DNA of 47,473 bases from an uncultured Eubacteriales bacterium (lineage in GTDB: Bacteria; Bacillota; Clostridia; Lachnospirales; Lachnospiraceae), in NCBI GenBank assembly GCA_900314565.1, contig OMVU01000028.1, forward strand, positions 1 to 47,473. The letters run 5' to 3'. The position numbers and the translations under genes are program-made. This document shows, piece after piece, positions 32,367-43,030 of this stretch (positions are counted from its first letter, which is position 1; each line of letters begins with the position of its first letter). A model generated the notes under the pieces. It ran no database searches. It was not told where the DNA came from and saw nothing but the letters and a program-made list of their open reading frames with translations.

Positions 32367-33625
32367 GATTTCTTGGGCGTCACAACGACGTGACGATAGG
32401 GCTCTTCTCCCTCCGAATACGTTTCGACGTATCGATTGCTCTGAAGAGAAGAGTGAATGATCCTTCTCTCATAGGGATTCATCGGCTCGAGAGCGATGGC
32501 CTTGTGTGTACGCTTCACTTTATAAGCGATATTGCGGGACAGGTTCTCGAGTGTATCCGCACGCCGTCTGCGATAGTCCTCGGTATCGAGCTTGACGCGC
32601 GTGTAATCCGAATGATTCTTGTTAATGACTAGGCTGGTAAGATACTGAAGAGAATCCAGTGTCTGTCCGCGCTTTCCGATGAGGATACCCATGTCATCCC
32701 CGTCGAATGTCGCATTCAGGCAGCCTTCCTTCTCATCATACTCCATGGTGATTGCAACTTCCGTCTCCATGCAGCGGAAGATATTCGTGAGGAAATCCAT
32801 TGCCGTTTTCTTCATCTCGGCAACTTCCTCCTCGCTCTTCGGAACGACGACGCGCTCCGGTTTCGGCTGGGACGGCTTATGCGGCTTTTCCTCGACGACA
32901 GTCACGCGCTCATCACCGAAACGTTCGCGGCGTATTGAATCACGGCGGTCATTTCTGCCTCTGCCGCGACGGTTCCTGCCGCCGCGCTTTCTCTCTTTTC
33001 CTGCGTCTTCCGACGAATCACTGATATCGATTCCGGCCTCTTTCGCGCGGGCTGCAGCTTCAGCGGCTCTCTTTTCAATTTCGTCAGCCGTCACGATTCC
33101 GCGGGAGTGCGGGCGTTCCGTTCTCTTTTCAGCAGGCTTTACTTCAACTGCCGGGCTTTCTGCAGCAGCTTTCTGTTTTTTCTCTTCCTTCTTAGCAGTC
33201 GCTTTCTTTTCAGCCTGTTTTTCTTCTTTCTTTACAGGCTCTTTCTTCTCAGCCGGCTTCTCCTCGGATTTAGCGGGACCCTTCTTAGCGGTCTTCGTCT
33301 CGTTCTTTCCGGAAGAATCCTTTTTCTCAGTCTTCTTTTCCGCTTTTTTCTCAGGTTTCCTGACAGGTTTTGCTTCCCCGGGCATCTTGTTCAGAAGAGC
33401 ATCCTTTTCTTCAGCCTTTGCAATGGCTTTCGCTTCCTTCTCTCTCTCTTTCTCAGTTCTTACACGTGCCCGAATGACAGCATCTTTTCGTCCGAAACCG
33501 AAGATTCCTGCTTTTCCTTCTGTGATGACGTCGTATTCCAGACGATCGGAGCTTACACCGTAACTGATACATGCACTTGTGATGGCATCATCCACCGTTC
33601 TGGCTTTAAATTCTTTATATTCCAC
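32363..33625 (-). CDS. jag: RNA-binding protein Jag (KhpB), long charged linker
   Basis: A 420-residue protein, about twice the length of compact Jag proteins. The Jag_N domain occupies 1-55 (FKARTVDDAITSACISYG, GKAGIFGFGRKDA). A Lys/Glu-rich linker of PAEKK, KKEEK-type repeats follows (about 60-240), with a basic RGGRNRRGRGR patch. The KH domain has MGILIGKRGQTLDSLQYL, and the R3H domain ends MNPYERRIIHSSLQ and SEGEEPYRHVVV. KhpB binds RNA and affects cell elongation and division in other Gram-positives. It sits next to yidC, the classical position. Confidence 0.95.
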   Translation of the reverse strand: MEYKEFKARTVDDAITSACISYGVSSDRLEYDVITEGKAGIFGFGRKDAVIRARVRTEKEREKEAKAIAKAEEKDALLNKMPGEAKPVRKPEKKAEKKTEKKDSSGKNETKTAKKGPAKSEEKPAEKKEPVKKEEKQAEKKATAKKEEKKQKAAAESPAVEVKPAEKRTERPHSRGIVTADEIEKRAAEAAARAKEAGIDISDSSEDAGKERKRGGRNRRGRGRNDRRDSIRRERFGDERVTVVEEKPHKPSQPKPERVVVPKSEEEVAEMKKTAMDFLTNIFRCMETEVAITMEYDEKEGCLNATFDGDDMGILIGKRGQTLDSLQYLTSLVINKNHSDYTRVKLDTEDYRRRRADTLENLSRNIAYKVKRTHKAIALEPMNPYERRIIHSSLQSNRYVETYSEGEEPYRHVVVTPKKS

Positions 33626-33645
33626 GATTTAAGACCCCTTTCATC

Positions 33646-34935
33646 TTATTTTTTGAGATTTTTCTCATCAAATGCCTTGACCATATTGGCCTTCGACGCC
33701 AGGCTGCCGGGCTTCGCGTTTGAATTATAATACGCACTCGACTCTTTTGCCCTGGCCTTTGCTCTTTCGCTGCGCTGTGCCTGCGCCTCCTCTTTCATCC
33801 GGTTCTCCGACTCGATCGTTCTGGTGGAGACATGAGCAGACTCTGTGATTTTCTGGGGCGGAAGTCCTTTTTTCGCCCTCTTATCATTCATCTTCTTCTG
33901 ATTCTTCGCAATGATCTCGTCAATGCTCTCGCGGTCAAGCTTTTTGTTGATGATGAACTGCTGAATGCTTCGAACAACAGCACCTGCGATCCAGTAGATA
34001 CCGATACCGACCGGAAGGGTAAGGCAGAAAAATGCAGACATGAGCGGCATGAACGTATTCATGGTATTCATGGTCTGGGACATGGAGTCCTTGCTGTCCT
34101 TGTTGACATTGGCTGTCGGCATGAGCTTCATATTGAGGACCTGTGTTCCCCATGCGAGAAGCGGAATAAGAACTGCCGCGATCAGGACGACCCACTGGCC
34201 GGCCTTGAAGGATGTCGTGATCAGATTCATCGGAGTATCTGAAATGTTCATGACCACGAAATTTGTAGCTCTCTCAATATAGTCATGGAGACTTACAAGA
34301 CCTGAAGAATAATCCTTGTCTGCCGCCTCTTTGAGAAGCTCGCTCCACTGGACCGGATTCAGCTTGTAGATCGTATCCATGACAGATTCGGTCGTCAGCT
34401 TGCTGCCGGTTCCGAGTGTGGCCGTAAGCTGTGCGTTGTTGGGAAGTTTTTCGACAAATTTCGTAAAGAACGATACGAAAGACGCATCCTCAGCAACGAC
34501 ACGAAGCTTGCCGCCGATCAGTCCGATATAACCCGGAATGTGATAAATGACCTGATACAGAGCAAAAAGGACCGGCATCTGGATCAGGAGCTGAATACAG
34601 GAACCCGCCTGATTAACACCGTACTTTGCATAGATCGCGTTGGTCTCGTCCAGCATTTTCTGCTGTGATACCTGGTCTCTCTTCCCCTTGTACTTTGCCT
34701 GTACTTTCTGGATCTCAGGGCTCATGACCGCGTTCAGCTTGGAAAATCTCTGCTGAGAGATCTGGAGCGGTGTCATGAGCAGGTACATGACGATCGTGAA
34801 AAGAATGATTGCCAGAGCGACGTTCGGAATTCCCGCCTTATCGAGCAGCAGGTAGATTCCGTTCATCAGGTAACCAAGGATTTCCGCCACATACTTAACG
34901 AGGGGCATTCCGCTCTTTGTTAATACTGTTGCCAC
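33646..34935 (-). CDS. yidC: Membrane protein insertase YidC
   Basis: A 429-residue Oxa1/YidC insertase of the Gram-positive type. The core starts with ALAIILFTIVMYLLMTPL and a cytoplasmic hairpin with PEIQKVQAKYKG. An extracytoplasmic loop (about 160-240) precedes the last helices (VGIGIYWIAGAVVRSIQQF). The C-terminal cytoplasmic tail is long and basic, fitting ribosome binding. It inserts small membrane proteins with or without SecYEG. It lies upstream of jag by 20 bases. Confidence 0.96.
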   Translation of the reverse strand: MATVLTKSGMPLVKYVAEILGYLMNGIYLLLDKAGIPNVALAIILFTIVMYLLMTPLQISQQRFSKLNAVMSPEIQKVQAKYKGKRDQVSQQKMLDETNAIYAKYGVNQAGSCIQLLIQMPVLFALYQVIYHIPGYIGLIGGKLRVVAEDASFVSFFTKFVEKLPNNAQLTATLGTGSKLTTESVMDTIYKLNPVQWSELLKEAADKDYSSGLVSLHDYIERATNFVVMNISDTPMNLITTSFKAGQWVVLIAAVLIPLLAWGTQVLNMKLMPTANVNKDSKDSMSQTMNTMNTFMPLMSAFFCLTLPVGIGIYWIAGAVVRSIQQFIINKKLDRESIDEIIAKNQKKMNDKRAKKGLPPQKITESAHVSTRTIESENRMKEEAQAQRSERAKARAKESSAYYNSNAKPGSLASKANMVKAFDEKNLKK

Positions 34936-35120
34936 GTTTCATCCTCCTTAAAATGAAAATATATTGCATGTCCGGTCACCCGGAGCATGTTGGACAGGAC
35001 TACCTGTCCGAACTGCCAAAACTGATTGTCGCAAAGATCCGCATCACCGTAATACAGCCTTCTGTCGTTCAATCATCGGAATTCCAAAATCAGATTGATG
35101 GAAATTCAAAATCAGACAGA
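34936..35120. other. Short non-coding gap between yidD and yidC
   Basis: It holds a short imperfect duplication (TTCCAAAATCAGATTGATGG near 35080 and TTCAAAATCAGACAG near 35105). No gene is seen. Confidence 0.4.
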
Positions 35121-35330
35121 TCACGGCACGGGATCATACCCGCCGTTTGAAAACGGATTACAGCGCAGAATACGCCAGGCTGCCAGCAGGCCGCCCTTCA
35201 AAAATCCGTATTTTTCAATAGCCTGGATTGCATAATTTGAACAGGATGGGATATAGGGACATTTTGTCCCCTTGTACGGTGAAATATTTCTCTGATAAAA
35301 GCGAATCAGAGCTATCGCTTTATTTTTCAT
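35121..35330 (-). CDS. yidD: Membrane protein insertion efficiency factor YidD
   Basis: A 69-residue YidD. The family motif is complete: [35 protein letters not shown], and then [15 protein letters not shown] and GGYDPVP. An N-terminal amphipathic helix attaches it to the membrane, where it helps YidC. Its start overlaps the rnpA stop by four bases. Confidence 0.97.
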   Translation of the reverse strand: MKNKAIALIRFYQRNISPYKGTKCPYIPSCSNYAIQAIEKYGFLKGGLLAAWRILRCNPFSNGGYDPVP

Positions 35331-35674
35331 GAATCTGCTTCTCCAAGGATTTTCATTTTCCGTGATACGTGAAGAAGAGACTTTTCTATTTCTCTGTAAG
35401 ATTTATCATTTGAAGAAACGCGCGCAATATAGACGAGGTCATATCCAGAGAGAAATCGTTCTTCGTTCAACCTGTAGGATTCCTTTATAAGACGCTTCAC
35501 TCTGTGGCGCACCACACTGTTGCCGACCTTTTTACTTACCGAAATTCCGAGTCTGTTCCGATCTGTTCCATTATCCAGAATATAGAGCACGAGCGTTCTG
35601 TTCGCTCCGGACTTTCCTTTTTTGTACACGCGGCCGAAATCCGCGTTCTTCTTGAGACCGTCTGTAAAATTCAT
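35327..35674 (-). CDS. rnpA: Ribonuclease P protein component
   Basis: A 115-residue basic protein that binds RNase P RNA and helps mature tRNA 5' ends. The family region is [28 protein letters not shown]; the RNR motif reads R-H-R here. It lies between rpmH and yidD, as usual. Confidence 0.97.
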   Translation of the reverse strand: MNFTDGLKKNADFGRVYKKGKSGANRTLVLYILDNGTDRNRLGISVSKKVGNSVVRHRVKRLIKESYRLNEERFLSGYDLVYIARVSSNDKSYREIEKSLLHVSRKMKILGEADS

Positions 35675-35820
35675 CTTCTACCCGTGAAAAATTCCCGCAT
35701 AATCGCCGATCATGCGGAAACTGATCCCTGATTCAATGTCCTGATTCCATTCTTCGCCGGAAAGTCTCCGTATGCCTGTGCGCATCTTATACTAATCTAT
35801 CATATCAAAGAAGTAAAATA

Positions 35821-35848
35821 AAGAAGAAAAGACCACAGAATCTGTGGC
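35821..35848 (-). terminator. Hairpin with U-tract between rpmH and rnpA
   Basis: CCACAGA (35833-35839) pairs with TCTGTGG (35841-35847), plus outer pairs. On the minus strand it is followed by TTTTCTTCTTTATTTT. It would end or attenuate rpmH transcripts and so lower rnpA expression relative to rpmH. Confidence 0.75.
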
Positions 35849-35891
35849 CTTGAATTTCTTCTCTGATTTCAGATTTCAGATATAAATACTA

Positions 35892-36029
35892 TCAGGCTGA
35901 AAGAACTTTTCTGCCTTTTGCTCTTCTGGCAGCCAGAACCTTTCTTCCGCCCTTTGTGCTCATTCTGGATCTGAAGCCATGAACTCTTGCCCTTGAGATC
36001 TTCTTGGGCTGAAATGTCATTTTGCTCAT
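35892..36029 (-). CDS. rpmH: 50S ribosomal protein L34
   Basis: A 45-residue L34, too short for long-ORF filters. It reads [19 protein letters not shown], then [20 protein letters not shown] and RKVLSA, with the near-invariant [13 protein letters not shown] core. I chose the ATG at 36029 because AAAGGAAAA lies at good distance; the inner ATG at 36020 would give a 42-residue form. It is the first gene of the leftward replication-origin series. Confidence 0.97.
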   Translation of the reverse strand: MSKMTFQPKKISRARVHGFRSRMSTKGGRKVLAARRAKGRKVLSA

Positions 36030-36150
36030 AACAGTTTTCCTTTCCGCCAATAGGGACTTTTGTAACTACTCAGCTTCACCCGTGATCTGAAGCGATGAAC
36101 GCATCTCGTCCGGTCGCTGAACATTTACCTCTTTTCAAACGTGCCCTATA

Positions 36151-36179
36151 ATTATACGGGGGAGCATTTTTTATGTCAA
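36151..36179 (-). promoter_or_regulatory. Consensus promoter of rpmH
   Basis: On the minus strand a perfect TTGACA (36179-36174), a 17-base spacer and a perfect TATAAT (36156-36151). This is as strong as sigma-A promoters get and suits a ribosomal protein gene. Confidence 0.92.
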
Positions 36180-36643
36180 GTAAAATCGTGCGCGTTTTTA
36201 ACGGGCGGTGCGAGGCTGACAGTTTACGCACAGGATTACATAATGTTATCCACACTTTGTGGACAACTTGTGGATAAATATGTGTCTTCGTATGTGTTTT
36301 CGCTTTTACGAATCCACTGTTTTTGGCTTATTCAAGAGGTTTTTCGGACTGTAGATACGTGCTTTTGTTTTATGCACATGCACATGGATCCTCCTTCAGA
36401 TTATTGTAAACTCACCTTCTTATACAAAGGTCCATCCACGCTTTTTTTATGGTTATCCACATCTTTTTCCTCTTATTCACATCCTCTGCACAAAAAAACA
36501 GTCCTGTTCTTTCTTATAAAAAGGTCAAAGATGCATATCAGGAGCGCTTTTTCTTTTCTTCCCGTAAAGCCCTTTCAGCTCTCAAACCTTTTCCTTGTAA
36601 AAAATAACTTATTCTAGTATCATATAAAGTGAATGATTGTCGA

Positions 36644-36707
36644 TTTAAGGCGATATACGGGCGTTTATATCGTCCTTTTACACAAAACCGAATAAAAACG
36701 CCTTAAA
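36644..36707. repeat. Nested inverted repeats within oriC
   Basis: TTTAAGGCG (36644-36652) pairs with CGCCTTAAA (36699-36707), and CGATATA (36651-36657) pairs with TATATCG (36666-36672). They lie between the DnaA-box cluster and the dnaA leader. Confidence 0.65.
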
Positions 36708-36722
36708 TACACAAAAAAAGCC

Positions 36723-36903
36723 TTTATCTCAGTGGGAAAGACTCCCGCTTCTATAAGCGGGGGATAGATTAATATCCTGCTCGTCTCAGTGGCGGGTTTC
36801 AATCCCCCACTGAGATAAACGCCTCCGGCGGATCGCAGCCGCGCAAAAAGGAAGGTGCTTCGCACCATGCGCGGCGCGTCAAGAACGCTGAGGCGTTCTT
36901 GAA
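36723..36903 (-). repeat. 180-bp composite repeat (family B + A), copy 2
   Basis: Reads TTTATCTCAGTGGGAAAGAC, CCGCTTCTATAAGCGGGGGA and GTCTCAGTGGCGGGTTTCAA, then the family A part to CTGAGGCGTTCTTGAA. It is the inverse of copy 1 at 26031-26210 with few differences. It ends about 45 bases before the dnaA start, so it forms most of the dnaA leader or lies just above its promoter. Confidence 0.92.
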
Positions 36904-36948
36904 CGTAAAGTTCCGATATCAGCTGCTTTTACGCTTTGAGGTATAAAA

Positions 36949-38304
36949 ATGGACAACTATACGCTGGTCAAAGAAAACTGGCCTGAAATTCTGAACAAAA
37001 TTAAATATGATCACGAATTGACCAACATATCCTTCACTTCCTGGCTTGAGCCTCTTGAAATTCGAAGTGTGGACAATATCAGCATCACTTTCGTTGTCCC
37101 CTCCGGCGTCATGGGCATCAATATTCTCAACAAAAAGTATACGTTCGCGATCAAGGTCGCGATTGCCGAGGTCACCGGTCTCACACTGGATATCCACTAT
37201 GTAACTCCGGACCAGAAGGATCCTGTCATTGAAAAAAAGGAAGATTCCTTCACCCGTGTCATGGAAAATGCACACCTGAATCCGAAGTACACATTTGAAT
37301 CCTTCGTCGTCGGCGGCAATAACAAGTTCGCGCATGCAGCCTCCCTCGCAGTGGCGGAATCTCCGGGTGAAATTTACAACCCTCTCTATCTCTATGCCGG
37401 CGTTGGTCTGGGAAAGACGCACCTTATGCATTCCATCGCGCACTTTATATTAAGGAACAATCCCGAAGCGCGCGTACTGTACGTGACTTCCGAGGCTTTC
37501 ACCAATGACCTGATCGATTCCATCCGTAACGGGAATAATTCCGCGATGTCCAGATTCCGTGAAAAGTACCGGAACATCGACGTCCTTCTGATTGACGATA
37601 TTCAGTTTATTATAGGAAAGGAAAGTACCCAGGAGGAGTTCTTCAACACCTTCGAAGCTCTCTACGGAGCAAAGAAGCAGATAATTATCTCCTCTGACAA
37701 GCCGCCGAAGGATCTGGACATTCTGGAAGAGCGTATCCGCTCGAGGCTTGAGATGGGTCTGATTGCGGACATCTCCTCTCCGGATTACGAGACGAGAATG
37801 GCGATCCTCCGTAAGAAAGAGGAAACGGACGGATATCACATTGATGATGCGATCCTTGATTACATTGCAAAGAATATCAAATCTAACATCCGTGAGCTCG
37901 AGGGCTGCCTGAACCGTATCCGGGCGAAAAGCATTCTGGAAAAGAGAGAAATCACGCTCGATCTCGCAGAGGAGATTCTCAAGGACCTTATTTCCCCTGA
38001 GGAAAGCCGCAATGTCACGTCACAGATGATCATCGACGCGGTCGCCGAGCATTTCAATATCACGTCCGCCGAGATCAGAAGCCAGCGGAGAGATACAAAG
38101 TACGTATATCCGAGAAAGATCGCAATGTATCTCTGCAGGGAAATGACGGACGACTCGCTGCTTACGATCGCGAACCTTCTTAATAAGAAAGATCACACGA
38201 CGGTCCTTTCAGCCTGCCGCAAGATCGAGAAGGAAATGAACACTTCAGAAGAGACCCGGCAGAATGTAAATACCATCCGGAAGAAAATTTCACCCGGATC
38301 ATGA
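36949..38304 (+). CDS. dnaA: Chromosomal replication initiator DnaA
   Basis: A 451-residue initiator. Domain I (1-85) begins MDNYTLVKENWPEILNKI. Domain III AAA+ has Walker A GVGLGKTH (151-158), Walker B VLLIDDIQF and the LEERIRSRLEMGL region. Domain IV binds DnaA boxes through LCREMTDDSLL and KKDHTTVLSACRK. The usual HTTVxHAC reads HTTVLSAC. It melts oriC and loads the helicase. DnaA boxes on both sides suggest autoregulation. Confidence 0.99.
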   Translation: MDNYTLVKENWPEILNKIKYDHELTNISFTSWLEPLEIRSVDNISITFVVPSGVMGINILNKKYTFAIKVAIAEVTGLTLDIHYVTPDQKDPVIEKKEDSFTRVMENAHLNPKYTFESFVVGGNNKFAHAASLAVAESPGEIYNPLYLYAGVGLGKTHLMHSIAHFILRNNPEARVLYVTSEAFTNDLIDSIRNGNNSAMSRFREKYRNIDVLLIDDIQFIIGKESTQEEFFNTFEALYGAKKQIIISSDKPPKDLDILEERIRSRLEMGLIADISSPDYETRMAILRKKEETDGYHIDDAILDYIAKNIKSNIRELEGCLNRIRAKSILEKREITLDLAEEILKDLISPEESRNVTSQMIIDAVAEHFNITSAEIRSQRRDTKYVYPRKIAMYLCREMTDDSLLTIANLLNKKDHTTVLSACRKIEKEMNTSEETRQNVNTIRKKISPGS

Positions 38305-38555
38305 ACAGTATCCACGTGAATTTGATGTGGACAGGATGTTGATAATTTTTTTGACACACCCTCTCCACATCTGCTTTTCATTTTATCAGCATGGAAGTGC
38401 ACATCGCATTTTGGCCTGATTTCTGACCTTTTGCAGTGTTTTCACTTATCCACAGCTCCTATTACTACGACTTCGAATTATTTATCTTTATTGACTGATG
38501 GGACGAGAGCCCTGATCTTTCCCATTTTCCAAAGCGCAGGAGGCGCTATATCCAA
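38305..38555 (+). promoter_or_regulatory. dnaA-dnaN intergenic region with DnaA box
   Basis: Contains a perfect TTATCCACA (38456-38464), plus TGTGGACAGG and TTGATAATTTTTTTGACA near 38329-38356. It may be the downstream half of a bipartite origin and the control region of dnaN. Confidence 0.6.
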
Positions 38556-39659
38556 ATGAAGATCATCTGCCAGAAATCAGAGCTGCAAAAAAGTGTCAAT
38601 ATCTCTCTGCGCGCCGTACCGGTACGCTCGACAATGCCGATTCTCGAGTGCATTCTGATCGATGCCTCTACGAATACGATCCGTATGATTTCCAATGACA
38701 CGGATATGGGAATAGAGACGATCCTTCGCGGAGACGTTGTGGATAAAGGAATCATCGCGATCAATGCGAAAATGTTCGCCGAAGTCGTCCGCAAGCTTCC
38801 GGACAGTGAAGTCACGATCGAGACGGATTACAACATGAATGTAGTCTTCTTCTGTGACAAATCAAAAGTTATGATCCCCGGTCAGGCAGGGGATGATTTT
38901 ACCGATCTTCCGGTCGTCGAACGCGACGAGTCGATCGAAATCTCTCAGTTCACACTCAGGCAGATCATTTCCCAGACGCTTTTTTCCATTGCGTCCAATG
39001 AAAACAATAAGCTCATGACAGGTGAGCTCTTTGAAATTAAAGGCGACACGCTGCGTGTCGTTGCCTTGGACGGACACAGGATCTCAATGAGGCGTGTCTC
39101 TCTGAAGGAGGAATATCCGGATCGTAAGGTCATCGTTCCGGGCAAGACGCTCGGAGAGATCAGCAAGATCCTGAACGGGGAAATTGAGGATATGGTCAGG
39201 ATCTATATGACGCAGAACCATATCGTGTTCGAGCTTCAGGACACAACGGTCGTATCCCGGCTGATCGAGGGAGAATATTTTGCCGTCGATCAGATGATTT
39301 CCAGAGACTACGAGACAAAAGTCAAAGTCAGAAAGCAGTCGCTCTTTTCCTGTATCGACCGTGCGACGCTTTTCGTAAAGGAGGGAGATAAAAAACCGAT
39401 CATTCTTGATTTCAACGGAGATAATCTGAATCTGAGCATTGATTCACCGCTCGGAGCGATGAACGAAGATATCGACATTGAAAAAGAAGGACGAAATCTG
39501 ATGATCGGATTCAATCCGCGTTTTATGATGGATGCCCTGAAGGTCATCGAGGATGAAGTCGTTACACTGTATCTTACCAATTCCAAGTCTCCGTGTTATA
39601 TCCGGGACGAGGAGAACACCTATACTTACCTGGTCTTACCGGTAAACTTCATGAGATGA
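38556..39659 (+). CDS. dnaN: DNA polymerase III beta clamp
   Basis: A 367-residue sliding clamp made of three similar domains. The start MKIICQKSELQKSVNISLRA and end YTYLVLPVNFMR (with the conserved LPVN/MR terminus) are both canonical. It tethers the replicative polymerase to DNA. Its TGA overlaps the ATG of the next gene, so translation is coupled. Confidence 0.98.
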   Translation: MKIICQKSELQKSVNISLRAVPVRSTMPILECILIDASTNTIRMISNDTDMGIETILRGDVVDKGIIAINAKMFAEVVRKLPDSEVTIETDYNMNVVFFCDKSKVMIPGQAGDDFTDLPVVERDESIEISQFTLRQIISQTLFSIASNENNKLMTGELFEIKGDTLRVVALDGHRISMRRVSLKEEYPDRKVIVPGKTLGEISKILNGEIEDMVRIYMTQNHIVFELQDTTVVSRLIEGEYFAVDQMISRDYETKVKVRKQSLFSCIDRATLFVKEGDKKPIILDFNGDNLNLSIDSPLGAMNEDIDIEKEGRNLMIGFNPRFMMDALKVIEDEVVTLYLTNSKSPCYIRDEENTYTYLVLPVNFMR

Positions 39660-39868
39660 TGAGAGAATTAAAATTAAAAGGTGATTATATAACGCTGGGC
39701 CAGCTGCTGAAGGCGGAAGCGCTGGTCGAGGATGGCGTTGAGGCTAAGGAGAGGATCAAAGCCGGGGAGGCTTTTGTGAACGGTGAGGCGGATGTACGCC
39801 GCGGACGCAAACTGTATCCCGGCGATGTGGTCTCATTTGACGGAGAAGAAGTAAAAGTTGTTCGTTAA
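39656..39868 (+). CDS. yaaA: S4-domain RNA-binding protein YaaA (RlbA)
   Basis: Seventy residues: MRELKLKGDYITLGQLLKAE, then GVEAKERIKAGEAFVNGE and RRGRKLYPGDVV, the S4 RNA-binding fold. The start ATG overlaps the dnaN stop (ATGA); the longer frame from 39593 lies inside dnaN and is not used. Its end overlaps recF by 11 bases. It is a conserved small member of the dnaA-dnaN-recF block with a likely role at the ribosome. Confidence 0.93.
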   Translation: MMRELKLKGDYITLGQLLKAEALVEDGVEAKERIKAGEAFVNGEADVRRGRKLYPGDVVSFDGEEVKVVR

Positions 39869-40934
39869 ATCTCTGGATCTTCTAAACTTCAGAAATTACG
39901 GGACGCTCTCGATTGCCCCGGATCCGGGAATCAATATCATTTACGGTGCCAATGCCCAGGGGAAGACGAATATCCTGGAGGCAATTTATCTTGCGGGAAC
40001 GTCAAAGTCTCATCGGGGAAGCCGGGATAAGGATATGATCCGGATGGGACAGGCGGAAGCACATATCCGTATGTACATCGATAAAAATGACAATGACTAT
40101 CGGATCGATATGCATCTTCGGAAAAATAAGGCGAAGGGGATCGCGATCGGCGGTGTTCCGATCCGCAGGGCAGCCGAACTCTTCGGCATCGTGCATATGG
40201 TCTTTTTCTCCCCGGAGGATCTGAACATCGTAAAGAACGGACCTTCCGAGCGCAGAAAGCTGATCGACAGGATCCTGTGCGAGCTGGATAAGATCTATAT
40301 GTCGGATCTCATCCGCTACAACAAGTGCCTCGGTCAGCGGAACAGGCTCCTGCACGATCTCTATGTGAGACCCGAACTTTTTTCGGAAATCGCCGTATGG
40401 GATGAGCAGCTCGTCCATTACGGGCGGAGAATTATCGAAAAGAGGGGAGAATTCGTTGAGATCCTGAATCGGATCGCCGGTGATATTCATGCAGGTCTTA
40501 CAGGGGAAAATGAAAGAATTACACTCGAATATGAGCCGAACGTCGCGGCGGGGGAATTCATGGACAGGATCTCGGCCGGAATAGAGAGTGACAGAAGAAA
40601 TAAGACGACAGGTCAGGGACCGCACCGGGATGACATCTGCATACGCGTCAATGATATGGATCTCCGACTTTATGGCTCACAGGGACAGCAGAGGACTGCA
40701 GCTCTCTCCCTGAAGCTCTCGGAGATAAAAATTATTGAGGATGAGATACACGATAAACCGATCCTTCTTCTGGATGACGTCTTATCGGAGCTGGATCGGA
40801 GCCGGCAGAATTTTCTGCTCGGCAGTCTTAAGGATACACAGACGCTGATTACCTGTACCGGTCTGGATGAGTTCGTTCAGAACAGGTTCGAGGCGGATAA
40901 AGTATTCCATGTGGTGAACGGAACGATAGAGTGA
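39858..40934 (+). CDS. recF: DNA replication and repair protein RecF
   Basis: A 358-residue SMC-like ATPase that helps RecOR load RecA on gapped DNA. Walker A GANAQGKTNILEAI (34-47), signature YGSQGQQRTAALSLKL and Walker B PILLLDDVLSELD are intact. The start is TTG (MFVKSLDLLNFRNY), within the end of yaaA, which implies translational coupling. Confidence 0.97.
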   Translation: MFVKSLDLLNFRNYGTLSIAPDPGINIIYGANAQGKTNILEAIYLAGTSKSHRGSRDKDMIRMGQAEAHIRMYIDKNDNDYRIDMHLRKNKAKGIAIGGVPIRRAAELFGIVHMVFFSPEDLNIVKNGPSERRKLIDRILCELDKIYMSDLIRYNKCLGQRNRLLHDLYVRPELFSEIAVWDEQLVHYGRRIIEKRGEFVEILNRIAGDIHAGLTGENERITLEYEPNVAAGEFMDRISAGIESDRRNKTTGQGPHRDDICIRVNDMDLRLYGSQGQQRTAALSLKLSEIKIIEDEIHDKPILLLDDVLSELDRSRQNFLLGSLKDTQTLITCTGLDEFVQNRFEADKVFHVVNGTIE

Positions 40935-40947
40935 TAGGAGGAATTAA

Positions 40948-42879
<1,932 letters not shown>

Positions 42880-43030
42880 CAGATAATTGTGAAACGGTGT
42901 CCTTCCTGCTTCGTACAGCGTTTCGAGAACGCCTGCTATATAAAAAGCGGGAAGGCTCCGTTTCCGAAAAGGAAGAGACCACCGGGAAAACAGATACTGT
43001 AAATTTGCAGTCTACAGGAAAGGAATGTAA

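Larger units (their letters stand above)
36180..36948. other. oriC: Replication origin region (oriC)
   Basis: DnaA boxes: TTATCCACA (36246-36254, perfect), TGTGGACAA (36258-36266), TGTGGATAA (36269-36277, perfect, inverted), TTATCCACA (36453-36461, perfect) and TTATTCACA (36473-36481). AT-rich stretches follow near 36590-36640 and 36690-36722. The location between rpmH and dnaA is the normal bacterial-origin arrangement of Bacillota. A nested inverted repeat and a 180-bp interspersed repeat separate the boxes from dnaA. A further set of boxes may lie in the dnaA-dnaN gap. Confidence 0.9.

Noticed and set aside
32679-33563. Ser/Phe-rich 294-codon frame opposite jag
   Set aside because: Its low-complexity composition is just the complement of the Lys/Glu-rich Jag linker.
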